From NCBI GenBank assembly GCA_001803395.1, contig MHBU01000018.1:74803-114805 (forward strand): DNA of 40,003 bases, written 5' to 3'. This stretch comes from Methylotenera sp. RIFCSPLOWO2_02_FULL_45_14 (GTDB taxonomy: Bacteria; Pseudomonadota; Gammaproteobacteria; Burkholderiales; Methylophilaceae). Numbering within the stretch: the first letter of the stretch is position 1; the number at the start of each line of letters is the position of its first letter. The translations under genes and the position numbers were made by a program. Under the pieces are notes generated by a model that saw nothing but the letters and a program-made list of their open reading frames with translations, had not been told where the DNA came from and made no database searches. Positions 25,602-35,058 of this stretch are shown here, one piece after another.

Positions 25602-26180
25602 TTGGCGGCCAATAATTTAGCAGTCAGTGATATGGTAGTTATGGGGCGCATTGTTGCGCCTTATGGCGTTTTTGGCTGGCTAAAGGTTGTGCCAGATACC
25701 GAAGCGTTTGATGGCTTGTTTGACTACGATACGTGGTGGCTTGGCAAAGGTGATGATTGGCGTGAGTTAATCGTTGAAACCGCTAAAGTACACAATGACG
25801 TATTAGTGGTTAAGTTCAAAGGCATTGATGATCGCGATGCTGCGCTTGCCTGCAAAGGTAAGCAGATAGCCGTACCTAGAGATCAACTGCCTGAAGCTGA
25901 AGAGAATGAGTATTATTGGTCTGATTTAATTGGTGTGCGCGTTAAAAACAAGCAAGATGTTGATTTTGGCTTGATTGTAGATGTGTTTGAAACTGGCGCC
26001 AATGATGTGATTGCTGTGAGAGCCGACCCAGTTAAGCAAGCAGCTACAAAAGAAACTTCAGCTAAAGCAGCGGTTAAAGAAAAGCCACAAGAAAGATTGC
26101 TACCATTTACGGCAGATGTTGTGCTTGAAGTCGATATAAAAGCAAAAACGATGCTGGTCGATTGGGATGCGGATTTCTAG
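25602..26180 (+). CDS. rimM: Ribosome maturation factor RimM
   Basis: A 192-residue protein that helps assemble the 30S head around uS19. The N-terminal RimM barrel has MGRIVAPYGVFGWLKV, and a C-terminal PRC barrel begins near YYWSDLIGVRV. An insertion rich in Lys, Ala and Thr (about residues 145-165) splits the PRC barrel before RLLPFTADVVLEVD. The start is a TTG at 25602 with GGTGAG 5 nt upstream; an ATG at 25632 would begin one codon before the conserved core. A weak start codon fits low expression relative to rpsP. Confidence 0.93.
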   Translation: MAANNLAVSDMVVMGRIVAPYGVFGWLKVVPDTEAFDGLFDYDTWWLGKGDDWRELIVETAKVHNDVLVVKFKGIDDRDAALACKGKQIAVPRDQLPEAEENEYYWSDLIGVRVKNKQDVDFGLIVDVFETGANDVIAVRADPVKQAATKETSAKAAVKEKPQERLLPFTADVVLEVDIKAKTMLVDWDADF

Positions 26181-26201
26181 TGATGACTTTTAGATTTAAG
26201 T

Positions 26202-26963
26202 ATGGCTTTTAAGTTTGAGGTTGTAACGCTGTTTCCTGAAATGTTTGATGCTATTACAAAATATGGCATTACCAGCAGAGCGTTGCAGCAACATGTTTAT
26301 GAGATGCAGTTTTGGAATCCGCGCGATTTCACCACTGATAACCATAAAACGGTCGATGATAGACCGTATGGCGGGGGACCTGGCATGGTGATGTTGGCTG
26401 AGCCATTAGAAAAAGCCATCAATGCCGCAAAAGATAAGCAGGCAGCAGAGAATATTGAAAGTTGGGTCATCCATCTTTCGCCAGCGGGTAAACCGCTGAC
26501 GCATGAAAAGGTCATGCAGTTAAGTAAAAAACAAGGCTTGGTATTGCTTACTAGCCGTTATGAAGGCGTTGATCAACGCCTGATAGACGCAGAAGTGGAT
26601 GAAGAAATATCCATCGGTGATTATGTATTAAGTGGCGGTGAGTTACCCGCCATGGCGTTAATAGATGCGATTGTTAGGCAATTGCCTGGCAGTTTGGGTG
26701 ATAGTGATTCTGCAATTGAAGATTCATTTGTAGATGGCTTATTAGATTGCCCGCACTACACAAGGCCAGAACAATATGACGGTGTAAAAGTACCCGAGGT
26801 TTTAACCTCAGGGAATCATGCAAAGATTAAACAGTGGCGTTTGAAAATGTCACTGCAAAGAACTCGGGATCAACGTCCCGATTTATTGGCCGCAAGGCCG
26901 TTGACGAAAGAAGAAGCACGGCTGCTTAAAGAAATTGAGCAGGAACAAGCTCTTCATAATTAA
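26202..26963 (+). CDS. trmD: tRNA (guanine37-N1)-methyltransferase TrmD
   Basis: A 253-residue SPOUT methyltransferase that makes m1G37 in tRNAs reading CNN and some other codons, preventing +1 frameshifts. The trefoil-knot SAM site shows [15 protein letters not shown] and [22 protein letters not shown] (about residues 110-160). The tRNA-binding C-terminal domain follows [22 protein letters not shown]. It is 21 bp after rimM and 24 bp before rplS, in the canonical operon order. Confidence 0.98.
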   Translation: MAFKFEVVTLFPEMFDAITKYGITSRALQQHVYEMQFWNPRDFTTDNHKTVDDRPYGGGPGMVMLAEPLEKAINAAKDKQAAENIESWVIHLSPAGKPLTHEKVMQLSKKQGLVLLTSRYEGVDQRLIDAEVDEEISIGDYVLSGGELPAMALIDAIVRQLPGSLGDSDSAIEDSFVDGLLDCPHYTRPEQYDGVKVPEVLTSGNHAKIKQWRLKMSLQRTRDQRPDLLAARPLTKEEARLLKEIEQEQALHN

Positions 26964-26987
26964 AAGGAACCCGCAAGGGATAGAAAA

Positions 26988-27383
26988 ATGGCAGATATTA
27001 TTAAAATGTTAGAAGAGGAAGAAATTGCCCGTTTAGGCAAAACGATTCCTGTTTTTGCACCAGGCGACACTGTAGTAATCGGCGTAAACGTCGTTGAAGG
27101 TACACGTAAACGTGTGCAGTCATACGAAGGCGTGGTGATTGCTAAACGTAACCGTGGCTTAAACTCATCATTCATCGTACGTAAAATCTCATCAGGTGAA
27201 GGTGTCGAGCGTACATTCCAAACTTACTCACCGCTAATCGCTAGCATTGAAGTAAAGCGCCGCGGTGATGTTCGCCGTGCAAAACTTTACTACCTACGTG
27301 AGCGTTCAGGTAAATCTGCACGTATTAAAGAAAAATTGGTATCACGTGAAAGAGAAGTTTTAGCGCCAGTAGAAAAAGCGTAA
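26988..27383 (+). CDS. rplS: Ribosomal protein bL19
   Basis: A 131-residue bL19, a 50S protein at the subunit interface. Conserved segments are [60 protein letters not shown] and [24 protein letters not shown] precedes the ATG. It is the last gene of the operon, and a hairpin terminator follows 28 bp later. Confidence 0.98.
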   Translation: MADIIKMLEEEEIARLGKTIPVFAPGDTVVIGVNVVEGTRKRVQSYEGVVIAKRNRGLNSSFIVRKISSGEGVERTFQTYSPLIASIEVKRRGDVRRAKLYYLRERSGKSARIKEKLVSREREVLAPVEKA

Positions 27384-27411
27384 GACTTGAAAGTCAGTGC
27401 GTAAAGCAATT

Positions 27412-27447
27412 AAAGCCTCAATAGATGAAAATCGTTGGGGCTTTTTT
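27412..27447 (+). terminator. Rho-independent terminator of the rpsP operon
   Basis: A 10-bp stem AAAGCCTCAA/TTGGGGCTTT (one T-G pair) with a 13-nt loop overlaps a T tract of seven. Confidence 0.85.
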
Positions 27448-27495
27448 ATTGCGGTAAATATTTGCGTAATACTGGCTTTGGTTTAACATCACAGC

Positions 27496-28020
27496 ATGTC
27501 AATCAATATTGCCTCAAGCCATGATGATGCTTTAATCAACGCGCCTTTCGGTAAGGTGGTCATTACTGTGTATGAAAATCAGTTGGCTATTGAATTACTG
27601 GCTTCAGCATCAACCCCGTATTCGTTACATCTGTCAGCTCAAGTCGAAAAACAGTCCGAACATCCTTTGGTAAAGCTTGCTTGCCAACAAATCATGCAAT
27701 ATTTTCAGCAGCCAATATCCCCGTTTGATTTACCTGTTTCTCAGAACGGGTCAGCTTTTCAACAACGTGTTTGGCAAGCCATTGCTCAAATTCCATGTGG
27801 GCAAACACGTACCTATGGCGAGCTTGCCAAGCAGATTGGTTCAGGCCCGCGCGCGGTAGCTAATGCCTGTGGCGCAAACCAACTGCCATTGGTGATTCCA
27901 TGTCACCGCGTGGTTGCGCAAAACGGCATCGGCGGGTTTATGCAGGGTAAACAACATGGCTTACAGGCCAAACAGTGGCTCTTGCAACACGAAGGCGTGA
28001 ATGGATTTGGCCGTGAGTGA
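27496..28020 (+). CDS. ogt: Methylated-DNA-[protein]-cysteine S-methyltransferase
   Basis: A 174-residue suicide alkyltransferase that repairs O6-methylguanine. The active-site motif PCHRVV places the acceptor at Cys136. It is preceded by the helix-turn-helix region RTYGELAKQIGSGPRAVANACGANQLPLVI and followed by GIGGFMQGKQHGLQAKQWLL. There is no Ada-type regulatory domain, so it is Ogt-like. The start ATG lies 50 bp past the rplS terminator. The 3' end overlaps the xerD start by 20 bp in another frame. Confidence 0.95.
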   Translation: MSINIASSHDDALINAPFGKVVITVYENQLAIELLASASTPYSLHLSAQVEKQSEHPLVKLACQQIMQYFQQPISPFDLPVSQNGSAFQQRVWQAIAQIPCGQTRTYGELAKQIGSGPRAVANACGANQLPLVIPCHRVVAQNGIGGFMQGKQHGLQAKQWLLQHEGVNGFGRE

Positions 28021-28921
28021 GCAAACGCTGGTCGCAAGTGATGCCGCAGAGCTGGATACGTTTATTGATCACTTGTGGCTGGAAGACGGCTTAGCAAAAA
28101 ATACACTCGAAAGCTACCGTTTGGATTTAACCACCTTTGCCCTCTGGCTACCGAGTCAGAGCAAACAATTGCTTACTGTAGAACAGTCAGATATTCAGCA
28201 ATATCTCGCTGTGAGGTTTCCGCAAAGTAAACCGCGCAGCATTAGTCGTTTAATAGCGAGCCTGCGGCGATTTTATCGCTACCTGATGCGCGAGAATAAA
28301 ATAAGTATAGACCCGACGCTGCAAATAGAGTCGCCCAAGCTGCCACGTAGCCTACCCCAAAGCCTCAATGAAGACGAGGTGGTGTCATTACTCAATGCGC
28401 CTAATTTAAACGAGCATGCGGGTTTGCGCGATAGAGCCATGCTGGAGCTGTTGTACGCTTGTGGTTTGCGTGTGTCAGAGCTGGTTTCAATTAAGACTAC
28501 CGAAGTGAGCATGAGCGATAGTGTAGTGCGCGTCACAGGTAAAGGCAGTAAAACACGCTTAGTGCCAATGGGTGAAGAAGCAGCCGATTGGATTTCACTC
28601 TATTTAAAAAAGGCTAGGGGTGAGATTTTACAAAAGCGGCTATCTGATGCACTTTTTGTTACAAGCCGCGGTGAAGCCATGACGCGCCAAGCTTTTTGGT
28701 ACCTGATTAAGCGCTATGCGTTGTTAGCGGGCATTAGCAAACATATGTCGCCGCATGTGTTACGGCATGCTTTTGCGACACATTTATTGAATCATGGTGC
28801 AGATTTGCGCGTGGTGCAGATGCTGCTCGGGCATGCGGATATTTCTACTACGCAGATTTACACACATGTGGCACGGGAACGGTTGAAACTGCTACACAGT
28901 ATGCATCATCCACGCGGCTAG
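28001..28921 (+). CDS. xerD: Site-specific tyrosine recombinase XerD
   Basis: A 306-residue tyrosine recombinase. An N-terminal SAM-like core-binding domain (about 15-105) precedes a catalytic domain with the full residue set: R157 in ACGLRVSEL, K181, H252 and R255 in HVLRHAF, H278 in GHADIS, and nucleophile Y287 in TTQIYTH. The ending RERLKLLHSMHHPRG is typical of XerD rather than XerC. With XerC it resolves chromosome dimers at dif under FtsK control. It is a housekeeping gene here, not evidence of an island. No attachment-site duplication was seen. Confidence 0.95.
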   Translation: MDLAVSEQTLVASDAAELDTFIDHLWLEDGLAKNTLESYRLDLTTFALWLPSQSKQLLTVEQSDIQQYLAVRFPQSKPRSISRLIASLRRFYRYLMRENKISIDPTLQIESPKLPRSLPQSLNEDEVVSLLNAPNLNEHAGLRDRAMLELLYACGLRVSELVSIKTTEVSMSDSVVRVTGKGSKTRLVPMGEEAADWISLYLKKARGEILQKRLSDALFVTSRGEAMTRQAFWYLIKRYALLAGISKHMSPHVLRHAFATHLLNHGADLRVVQMLLGHADISTTQIYTHVARERLKLLHSMHHPRG

Positions 28922-29050
28922 GCATGTTGCCGTTATTTCTTGCATACGACTTGGTGATTTATTGGCTAATTTTATTGGCAATAGAACATTGCAGATGCTT
29001 TTTTGATGCAAAAATACCAAGAAAAAAACTACGAGCAGAAAACGATGCTC

Positions 29051-29077
29051 TGAGAGCCTCTATATATAAGGCTCTCA
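29051..29077. other. Perfect hairpin between convergent xerD and beta-barrel genes
   Basis: A 9-bp perfect inverted repeat TGAGAGCCT/AGGCTCTCA with an alternating T/A loop of nine bases lies 130 bp after xerD. Neither strand has a T tract directly after it, so it is not a textbook terminator. It may protect a 3' end or act in a factor-dependent way. The rest of 28922-29136 shows no gene. Confidence 0.5.
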
Positions 29078-29110
29078 AGGCAGTGATTAGGAAGACGGGT
29101 TAAATTTAAC

Positions 29111-29134
29111 AAAAAACACAGGCTTTGTCGTGTG
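29111..29134 (-). terminator. Weak terminator after the beta-barrel gene
   Basis: On the minus strand a short stem ACACG/TGTGT (one wobble pair) is followed by six T residues, a few bases after the stop at 29137. The stem is short, so strength is doubtful. Confidence 0.4.
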
Positions 29135-29136
29135 CG

Positions 29137-30408
29137 TTAAGTCATCTTAAAACGCATATATAGCCGTACCCAGAATTTTTCTATGTCACGTTTACGAGCG
29201 CTTGCGTATTCATCATCTTCTTTAAAGTTGGCATACTCAACTGAGCCGGAGATTTGTTTGTTGAATTTGTAGTACATACCTAAATCGAATTCCGTGCCAT
29301 ATTTATCGCCTGTACCGCCGCCTACCTTAGCAAAATTACGGTCTGAATTGATAAAGTGATACTCCGCTTTAATCGTGGCATCCATGACTTTACCGCCGGC
29401 AATCAGTATCGTGTCTTCAATCCCTTGGTTAGGTGTGACAAGAAATACATCTGCCCAACCTTGGAATATGTGGTTTGTGCCAAGAGGCGTCTGGAAGGCC
29501 TTGTTATCAGAATTGCCGGATAGTTTTTCCTGGTCTATGCGTAAGAACCAATCACCATAACCCGCACCGGCACCCACTCTGTAATAATCGTTATCAATCA
29601 ATCTGCTGCCATCTTTGTAGTCGTCCTGCTTGGCGTATTCGGCTGTGTAGAGCACTTTCCAGTGATCGTCGAGTTTTTGGCTGCCATCCAGACGCAAACC
29701 AAAGGTTTTGGTTGATTTGGCTTTTTGTGCTTTGCCATCCCAATCAATTAAATAGCCGTAGCCGACTAGACTAGTGGTAGGAGTGATGTTGTATTTAACA
29801 TTGGCGATTTCAATGTTGGCATCTTCAATCTTGGTGGTGATTTGCTTCACTTGTTCGTAGTGCGCCAAAGCAATCTCGGTATTAGGCAGGCTTTTATTCA
29901 CAAATGAAAGGCCGTTAAATACCTGCCAGTTTTGACGGAAGCGTACATCGCCAACGTAGCGCCAGTTGTCAAGAACCATGCCTTGACGCCCCAATTTAAT
30001 AGTAGAGTCAGGAATGCCTGTCCACTCGACATATAATTGATGAAAATCGTAATCTTCCGGGTCAGCGATCACAGGATATTTTGTTCTGCTGGCTAACGGG
30101 CTGCCTTTTTTGAGATCGTTATAATCATCATTTAAAGGGCTTAGGCCATATACCTCAGCCGTAACGCTCACATCATGGAAGGGCTTGGTTTTCCAGCCAA
30201 TCAAGCTGCGTAAGGTGAAGGCCTCCCCAGTTTCAGATTTACCATCCTGATTGACGTTTTCATAACGAAACTTAAAGTTAATCGTTGGCTTGCCTTCTGT
30301 GATGGCTTCTTTTAACGAAGTGGCTTGAATCACCTCTTCTGCTGAAGCTGGCAACATATATATGGCAAGCAACGCGCTTAATATACAAGTTTTTAATTTA
30401 CGATTCAT
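29137..30408 (-). CDS. Outer-membrane beta-barrel protein (alginate-export/porin-like) linked to nirE
   Basis: A 423-residue exported protein. The signal peptide spans about residues 1-23 (cut after ASA). The rest is a run of alternating aromatic and polar beta strands with Tyr/Trp girdles and Gly/Asp/Asn turns. LYVEWTGIPDSTIKLGRQGMVLDNWRYVGDVRFRQNW resembles the alginate-export/OprD-like barrel family. It ends in WVRLYMRFKMT, close to the C-terminal aromatic signal of outer-membrane proteins. The ATG follows the nirE stop by one base, so it is co-transcribed with heme d1 synthesis. A channel for nitrate, nitrite or another small solute is possible; that is inference, and no substrate can be read. 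Confidence 0.72.
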   Translation of the reverse strand: MNRKLKTCILSALLAIYMLPASAEEVIQATSLKEAITEGKPTINFKFRYENVNQDGKSETGEAFTLRSLIGWKTKPFHDVSVTAEVYGLSPLNDDYNDLKKGSPLASRTKYPVIADPEDYDFHQLYVEWTGIPDSTIKLGRQGMVLDNWRYVGDVRFRQNWQVFNGLSFVNKSLPNTEIALAHYEQVKQITTKIEDANIEIANVKYNITPTTSLVGYGYLIDWDGKAQKAKSTKTFGLRLDGSQKLDDHWKVLYTAEYAKQDDYKDGSRLIDNDYYRVGAGAGYGDWFLRIDQEKLSGNSDNKAFQTPLGTNHIFQGWADVFLVTPNQGIEDTILIAGGKVMDATIKAEYHFINSDRNFAKVGGGTGDKYGTEFDLGMYYKFNKQISGSVEYANFKEDDEYASARKRDIEKFWVRLYMRFKMT

Positions 30409-30409
30409 A

Positions 30410-31327
30410 TCAGCATCCTATTCCATTTAAAATATCTTCATTACGCTCTGTTTTAACTTGCACATTAAGTATGTTGTTCGGCACTTTTTCGCTACTTTCA
30501 AACCAAGCTAATTTAGCTCTGAGGCTGACCACCTCGCCAACAATAATCAGGCTGGGTGATTTAAGTTTAGCCGCAACGACCAGATCGTTTAGGGTAGTAA
30601 GCGTACCTGACACTACTTTTTGTTTATTGGTAGTCGCTTGTTGAACTACTGCAGCGGGCATGTCCGGACTTTGGCCGTTCGCTATCATTTTTCGGCAAAT
30701 TTCTGCAAGTCCGCCAAGCCCCATATAAATCACAACTGTTTGATGGGGGCGAGTAAGCGCTACCCAATCGAGATTTACCGTGCCATCTTTCAGGTGACCA
30801 GTGGTGTAGAGTACCGATTGTGCGTAATCGCGGTGTGTAAGTGGAATGCCAGCGTAGCTTGATACGCCATTAGCCGCAGAAATGCCAGGCACGACTTGAA
30901 ACGGAATACCCCAAGCCGCGAGCGTTTCGATTTCTTCGCCGCCTCGACCAAATATGAATGGATCGCCACCTTTTAATCGAACCACATTTCTGCCCTGCAG
31001 TGCCAGTTTTATTAAAAGTGTGTTAATTTCTGCCTGTGGCAAAGTATGGTTGGCACGGATTTTTCCCACGTAAATTCGTTCAGTCGTTTGAGGTACAAGC
31101 GCCATTACTCCATCGCTTACCAACGCATCATATACAACGACATCGGCACTTTGTAGTAGCCGTAGTGCGCGAATGGTGAGCAGTTCAGGGTCACCTGGCC
31201 CAGCACCTACTAAATAGACCTCACCGTACTTTGACGTATCTGTTATATTATTGCCAAGTGAAAGATCATTAGCATAATCGTTATCATGATAGTCGCTGTG
31301 ATTCGTTAATGTGGCTTCAAGATCCAT
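30410..31327 (-). CDS. nirE: Uroporphyrinogen-III C-methyltransferase for heme d1 synthesis
   Basis: A 305-residue SUMT enzyme. It methylates uroporphyrinogen III at C2 and C7 with SAM to precorrin-2, the entry to siroheme and heme d1. Motifs are [25 protein letters not shown] (about 35-59), [36 protein letters not shown] and IYMGLGGL. There is no CysG-type dehydrogenase domain. Residues 1-34 are an Asn/Asp/His-rich extension before the conserved core, with no alternative ATG. The start has no Shine-Dalgarno. The FNR-type box centre is exactly 41.5 bp upstream of the A of the ATG, so the message may be leaderless. Confidence 0.92.
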   Translation of the reverse strand: MDLEATLTNHSDYHDNDYANDLSLGNNITDTSKYGEVYLVGAGPGDPELLTIRALRLLQSADVVVYDALVSDGVMALVPQTTERIYVGKIRANHTLPQAEINTLLIKLALQGRNVVRLKGGDPFIFGRGGEEIETLAAWGIPFQVVPGISAANGVSSYAGIPLTHRDYAQSVLYTTGHLKDGTVNLDWVALTRPHQTVVIYMGLGGLAEICRKMIANGQSPDMPAAVVQQATTNKQKVVSGTLTTLNDLVVAAKLKSPSLIIVGEVVSLRAKLAWFESSEKVPNNILNVQVKTERNEDILNGIGC

Positions 31328-31361
31328 GCTGGAAATTTATCATAGAAGAAATTTTAAAATC

Positions 31362-31375
31362 TTGACTGGTATCAA
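31362..31375. promoter_or_regulatory. FNR/DNR-type box shared by nirE and nirS
   Basis: TTGAC-TGGT-ATCAA matches the TTGAT-N4-ATCAA consensus at 9 of 10 positions. Its centre is 31368.5. At -41.5 geometry it predicts a nirS start near 31410, with CATGAT at 31398-31403 as -10 and a 59-nt leader. The same geometry predicts a nirE start at 31327, with TAAATT on the minus strand as -10. The likely regulator is an anaerobic, NO-responsive CRP/FNR protein (DNR/NNR class), which is not in the window. A 5-bp hairpin CCGAC/GTCGG (31415-31432) lies in the nirS leader. Confidence 0.82.
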
Positions 31376-31453
31376 GGAATTCAACTTTTATTTAAGCCAT
31401 GATGACTGCCATTACCGACGGAGTAGTGTCGGAAAAATCCTTAAAACAACTGA

Positions 31454-33184
<1,731 letters not shown>

Positions 33185-33202
33185 ATATTAGGAGAATTTA
33201 TT

Positions 33203-33520
33203 ATGAAATTTATATTAGGAATGATAGCTGCAGGACTACTTGGCTTAACTGCTCAAACTGTTGTTGCTGCAGATGGTCCTGCATTGGCGCAAAAAGGTGG
33301 CTGCGTTGCTTGCCATAGCGTAGATAAAAAAATCCTTGGCCCCGCATTTAAGGATATCGCAGCCAAATACAAGGGGCAAAAAGATGCTGAGGATGTGCTC
33401 GTTAAGAAAGTGATAGCTGGCGGTAGCGGTGTTTGGGGCCCTATGCCGATGCCTGCAAATGCCGGCAGATTCACTGATGATGAATTTAAAACTGTTGTAG
33501 GCTGGATTCTGTCGCTGTAG
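33203..33520 (+). CDS. nirM: Cytochrome c551 (NirM)
   Basis: A 105-residue periplasmic monoheme class I cytochrome. The signal peptide covers about residues 1-23. CVACH lies at 34-38, and the Met ligand falls in the GPMPMPAN loop. The cytochrome c551/c552 core KGGCVACHSVDKKILGPAF is complete. NirM is the soluble electron donor to NirS. AGGAG precedes the ATG, 18 bp after the nirS stop. Confidence 0.95.
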   Translation: MKFILGMIAAGLLGLTAQTVVAADGPALAQKGGCVACHSVDKKILGPAFKDIAAKYKGQKDAEDVLVKKVIAGGSGVWGPMPMPANAGRFTDDEFKTVVGWILSL

Positions 33521-33528
33521 GTAATGCC

Positions 33529-33900
33529 TTGTTTTCTTTATTAACAATAATTCAGCGGGGCGTAAGCCCCGTATTCATTCTGATTTTAGTCTGCCTTTCA
33601 AGCGTGCTGCTGAACAAGGCTTATGCTGCCGATGAAGGCATTGGTATTCAAAGGCGGCTAGAGCTGGTCCGGCTGGTACGCAATGATTGTGGTTCTTGTC
33701 ACGGTCTGACTCTGAAGGGTGGCTTAGGACCAGCATTATTGCAAGAAAATCTAAGAAACAAAGCACCAGAAGCATTGATAGATACTATCTTATATGGTCG
33801 AACTGGTACCGCTATGCCGCCATGGTCGGCATTTGTCAGTGAAAAAGAAGCAAGCTGGATTGTTGAGCAGTTAATGAAAGGTTTCCCTGATGCGCATTAG
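33529..33900 (+). CDS. nirC: Cytochrome c55X (NirC)
   Basis: A 123-residue periplasmic monoheme cytochrome. It has an N-terminal hydrophobic signal (about residues 13-34), CGSCH at 54-58, and a Met ligand in TGTAMPPWSAF. NirC has been shown in other denitrifiers to give electrons to NirS and to accept them during the last step of heme d1 synthesis. The start is a TTG at 33529, with no in-frame ATG before the signal core. The 3' end overlaps nirF by 11 bp. Confidence 0.92.
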   Translation: MFSLLTIIQRGVSPVFILILVCLSSVLLNKAYAADEGIGIQRRLELVRLVRNDCGSCHGLTLKGGLGPALLQENLRNKAPEALIDTILYGRTGTAMPPWSAFVSEKEASWIVEQLMKGFPDAH

Positions 33901-35056
33901 GTATTGGATCCCCATTCTCGTAATGGCACTGACAAGTTGTGCCATAGCACCCCTGCGCGGCACGGGCGACCTTGGTTTAGTCATTGAACGTGATGTTGGT
34001 CGCGTGCTGGTGGTCGATACCACAGCCAATAAAAGTTTAGCCACAATCACAGGCCTGGGCGATTTATCCCACGCTTCAGTGGTTTTTAGCCGTGATGGTC
34101 GCTATGGCTATGTATTTGGGCGAGATGGCGGCTTGACCAAAGTCGACTTACTTAAGAGGATAATAGAAAAGCGCATCATGCAAGCTGGCAATAGCATTGG
34201 TGGTGCTATTTCGCAAAATGGTCGTTATGTGGCAGCACAAAATTACACGCCTGGTGGTATCAAGGTGTTTGATGCCGCAACATTAGCATTGGTTGCGGAT
34301 ATCCCTGCCACCTATGGTGACGGTCAATTATCTAAAGTAGTCGGTCTGGTGGATGCGCCAGGCAATCAATTTGTTTTCAGCCTGTTTGATGCAGGAGAAA
34401 TTTGGATTGCCGATGTCAGCAATTTTAATCAACCTGAAATTCAAAAATTCACTGCTGGTAAACAACCTTACGATGGCTTGATTACCCCAGACGGTCGTTA
34501 TTACATTGCAGGATTATTTGGCGAAGATGGCCTGGCCTTGCTTGATTTATGGCATCCTGAGCAAGGTGTACGCCGTATTTTAGATGGTTACGGGCGCGGT
34601 CAGGAAAAGTTGCCTGTGTATAAAATGCCGCACTTACGTGGTTGGGCGGTCGCAGGCACACGTGCTTATCTGCCCGCTATTGGTCGCCATGAGTTATTAG
34701 TAGTTGATACACAAAGCTGGAAGGAAGTCGGCAGAATCCCCGTGGCAGGTCAGCCGGTATTCGCCATTGCGCGACCTGATGGACGGCAGGTATGGGTAAA
34801 CTTTGCCTTCCCTGATAATGCGCAGGTACAGGTTGTTGAAACCGAAACTCAACAGATTATTAAAACCCTGCAACCTGGGCGTGCAGTATTGCATCTTGAA
34901 TTCACGCCTCGTGGCGAGGAAGTCTGGGTGTCATCCCGCGATGATAACCGTGTCACCATTTATGACACTCAAACACTGCAAGCGATAGCTGAATTTAAAG
35001 CATCCGCACCTAGCGGTATTTTTTTCACTCACCGTGCCACACGGATAGGGTTTTAA
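33890..35056 (+). CDS. nirF: Heme d1 biosynthesis protein NirF (periplasmic lipoprotein)
   Basis: A 388-residue protein related to the d1 propeller of NirS but without heme c. The N-terminal signal ends in a lipobox ALTSC (Cys17), so it is probably membrane-anchored in the periplasm. Repeated blade motifs such as FSRDGRYGYVFGRDGGLTKVDL and PDGRYYIAGLFGEDGLALLDLW fill the rest. NirF takes part in a late step of heme d1 formation with NirN and NirS; its exact reaction is debated. It overlaps nirC and is 2 bp from nirDL. Confidence 0.95.
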   Translation: MRIRYWIPILVMALTSCAIAPLRGTGDLGLVIERDVGRVLVVDTTANKSLATITGLGDLSHASVVFSRDGRYGYVFGRDGGLTKVDLLKRIIEKRIMQAGNSIGGAISQNGRYVAAQNYTPGGIKVFDAATLALVADIPATYGDGQLSKVVGLVDAPGNQFVFSLFDAGEIWIADVSNFNQPEIQKFTAGKQPYDGLITPDGRYYIAGLFGEDGLALLDLWHPEQGVRRILDGYGRGQEKLPVYKMPHLRGWAVAGTRAYLPAIGRHELLVVDTQSWKEVGRIPVAGQPVFAIARPDGRQVWVNFAFPDNAQVQVVETETQQIIKTLQPGRAVLHLEFTPRGEEVWVSSRDDNRVTIYDTQTLQAIAEFKASAPSGIFFTHRATRIGF

Positions 35057-35058
35057 GC

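Noticed and set aside
28001-28921. XerD as the integrase of a mobile island carrying the nir genes
   Set aside because: The protein has standard XerD length, ending and overlap with ogt, and no flanking direct repeats were seen. It is the housekeeping recombinase.
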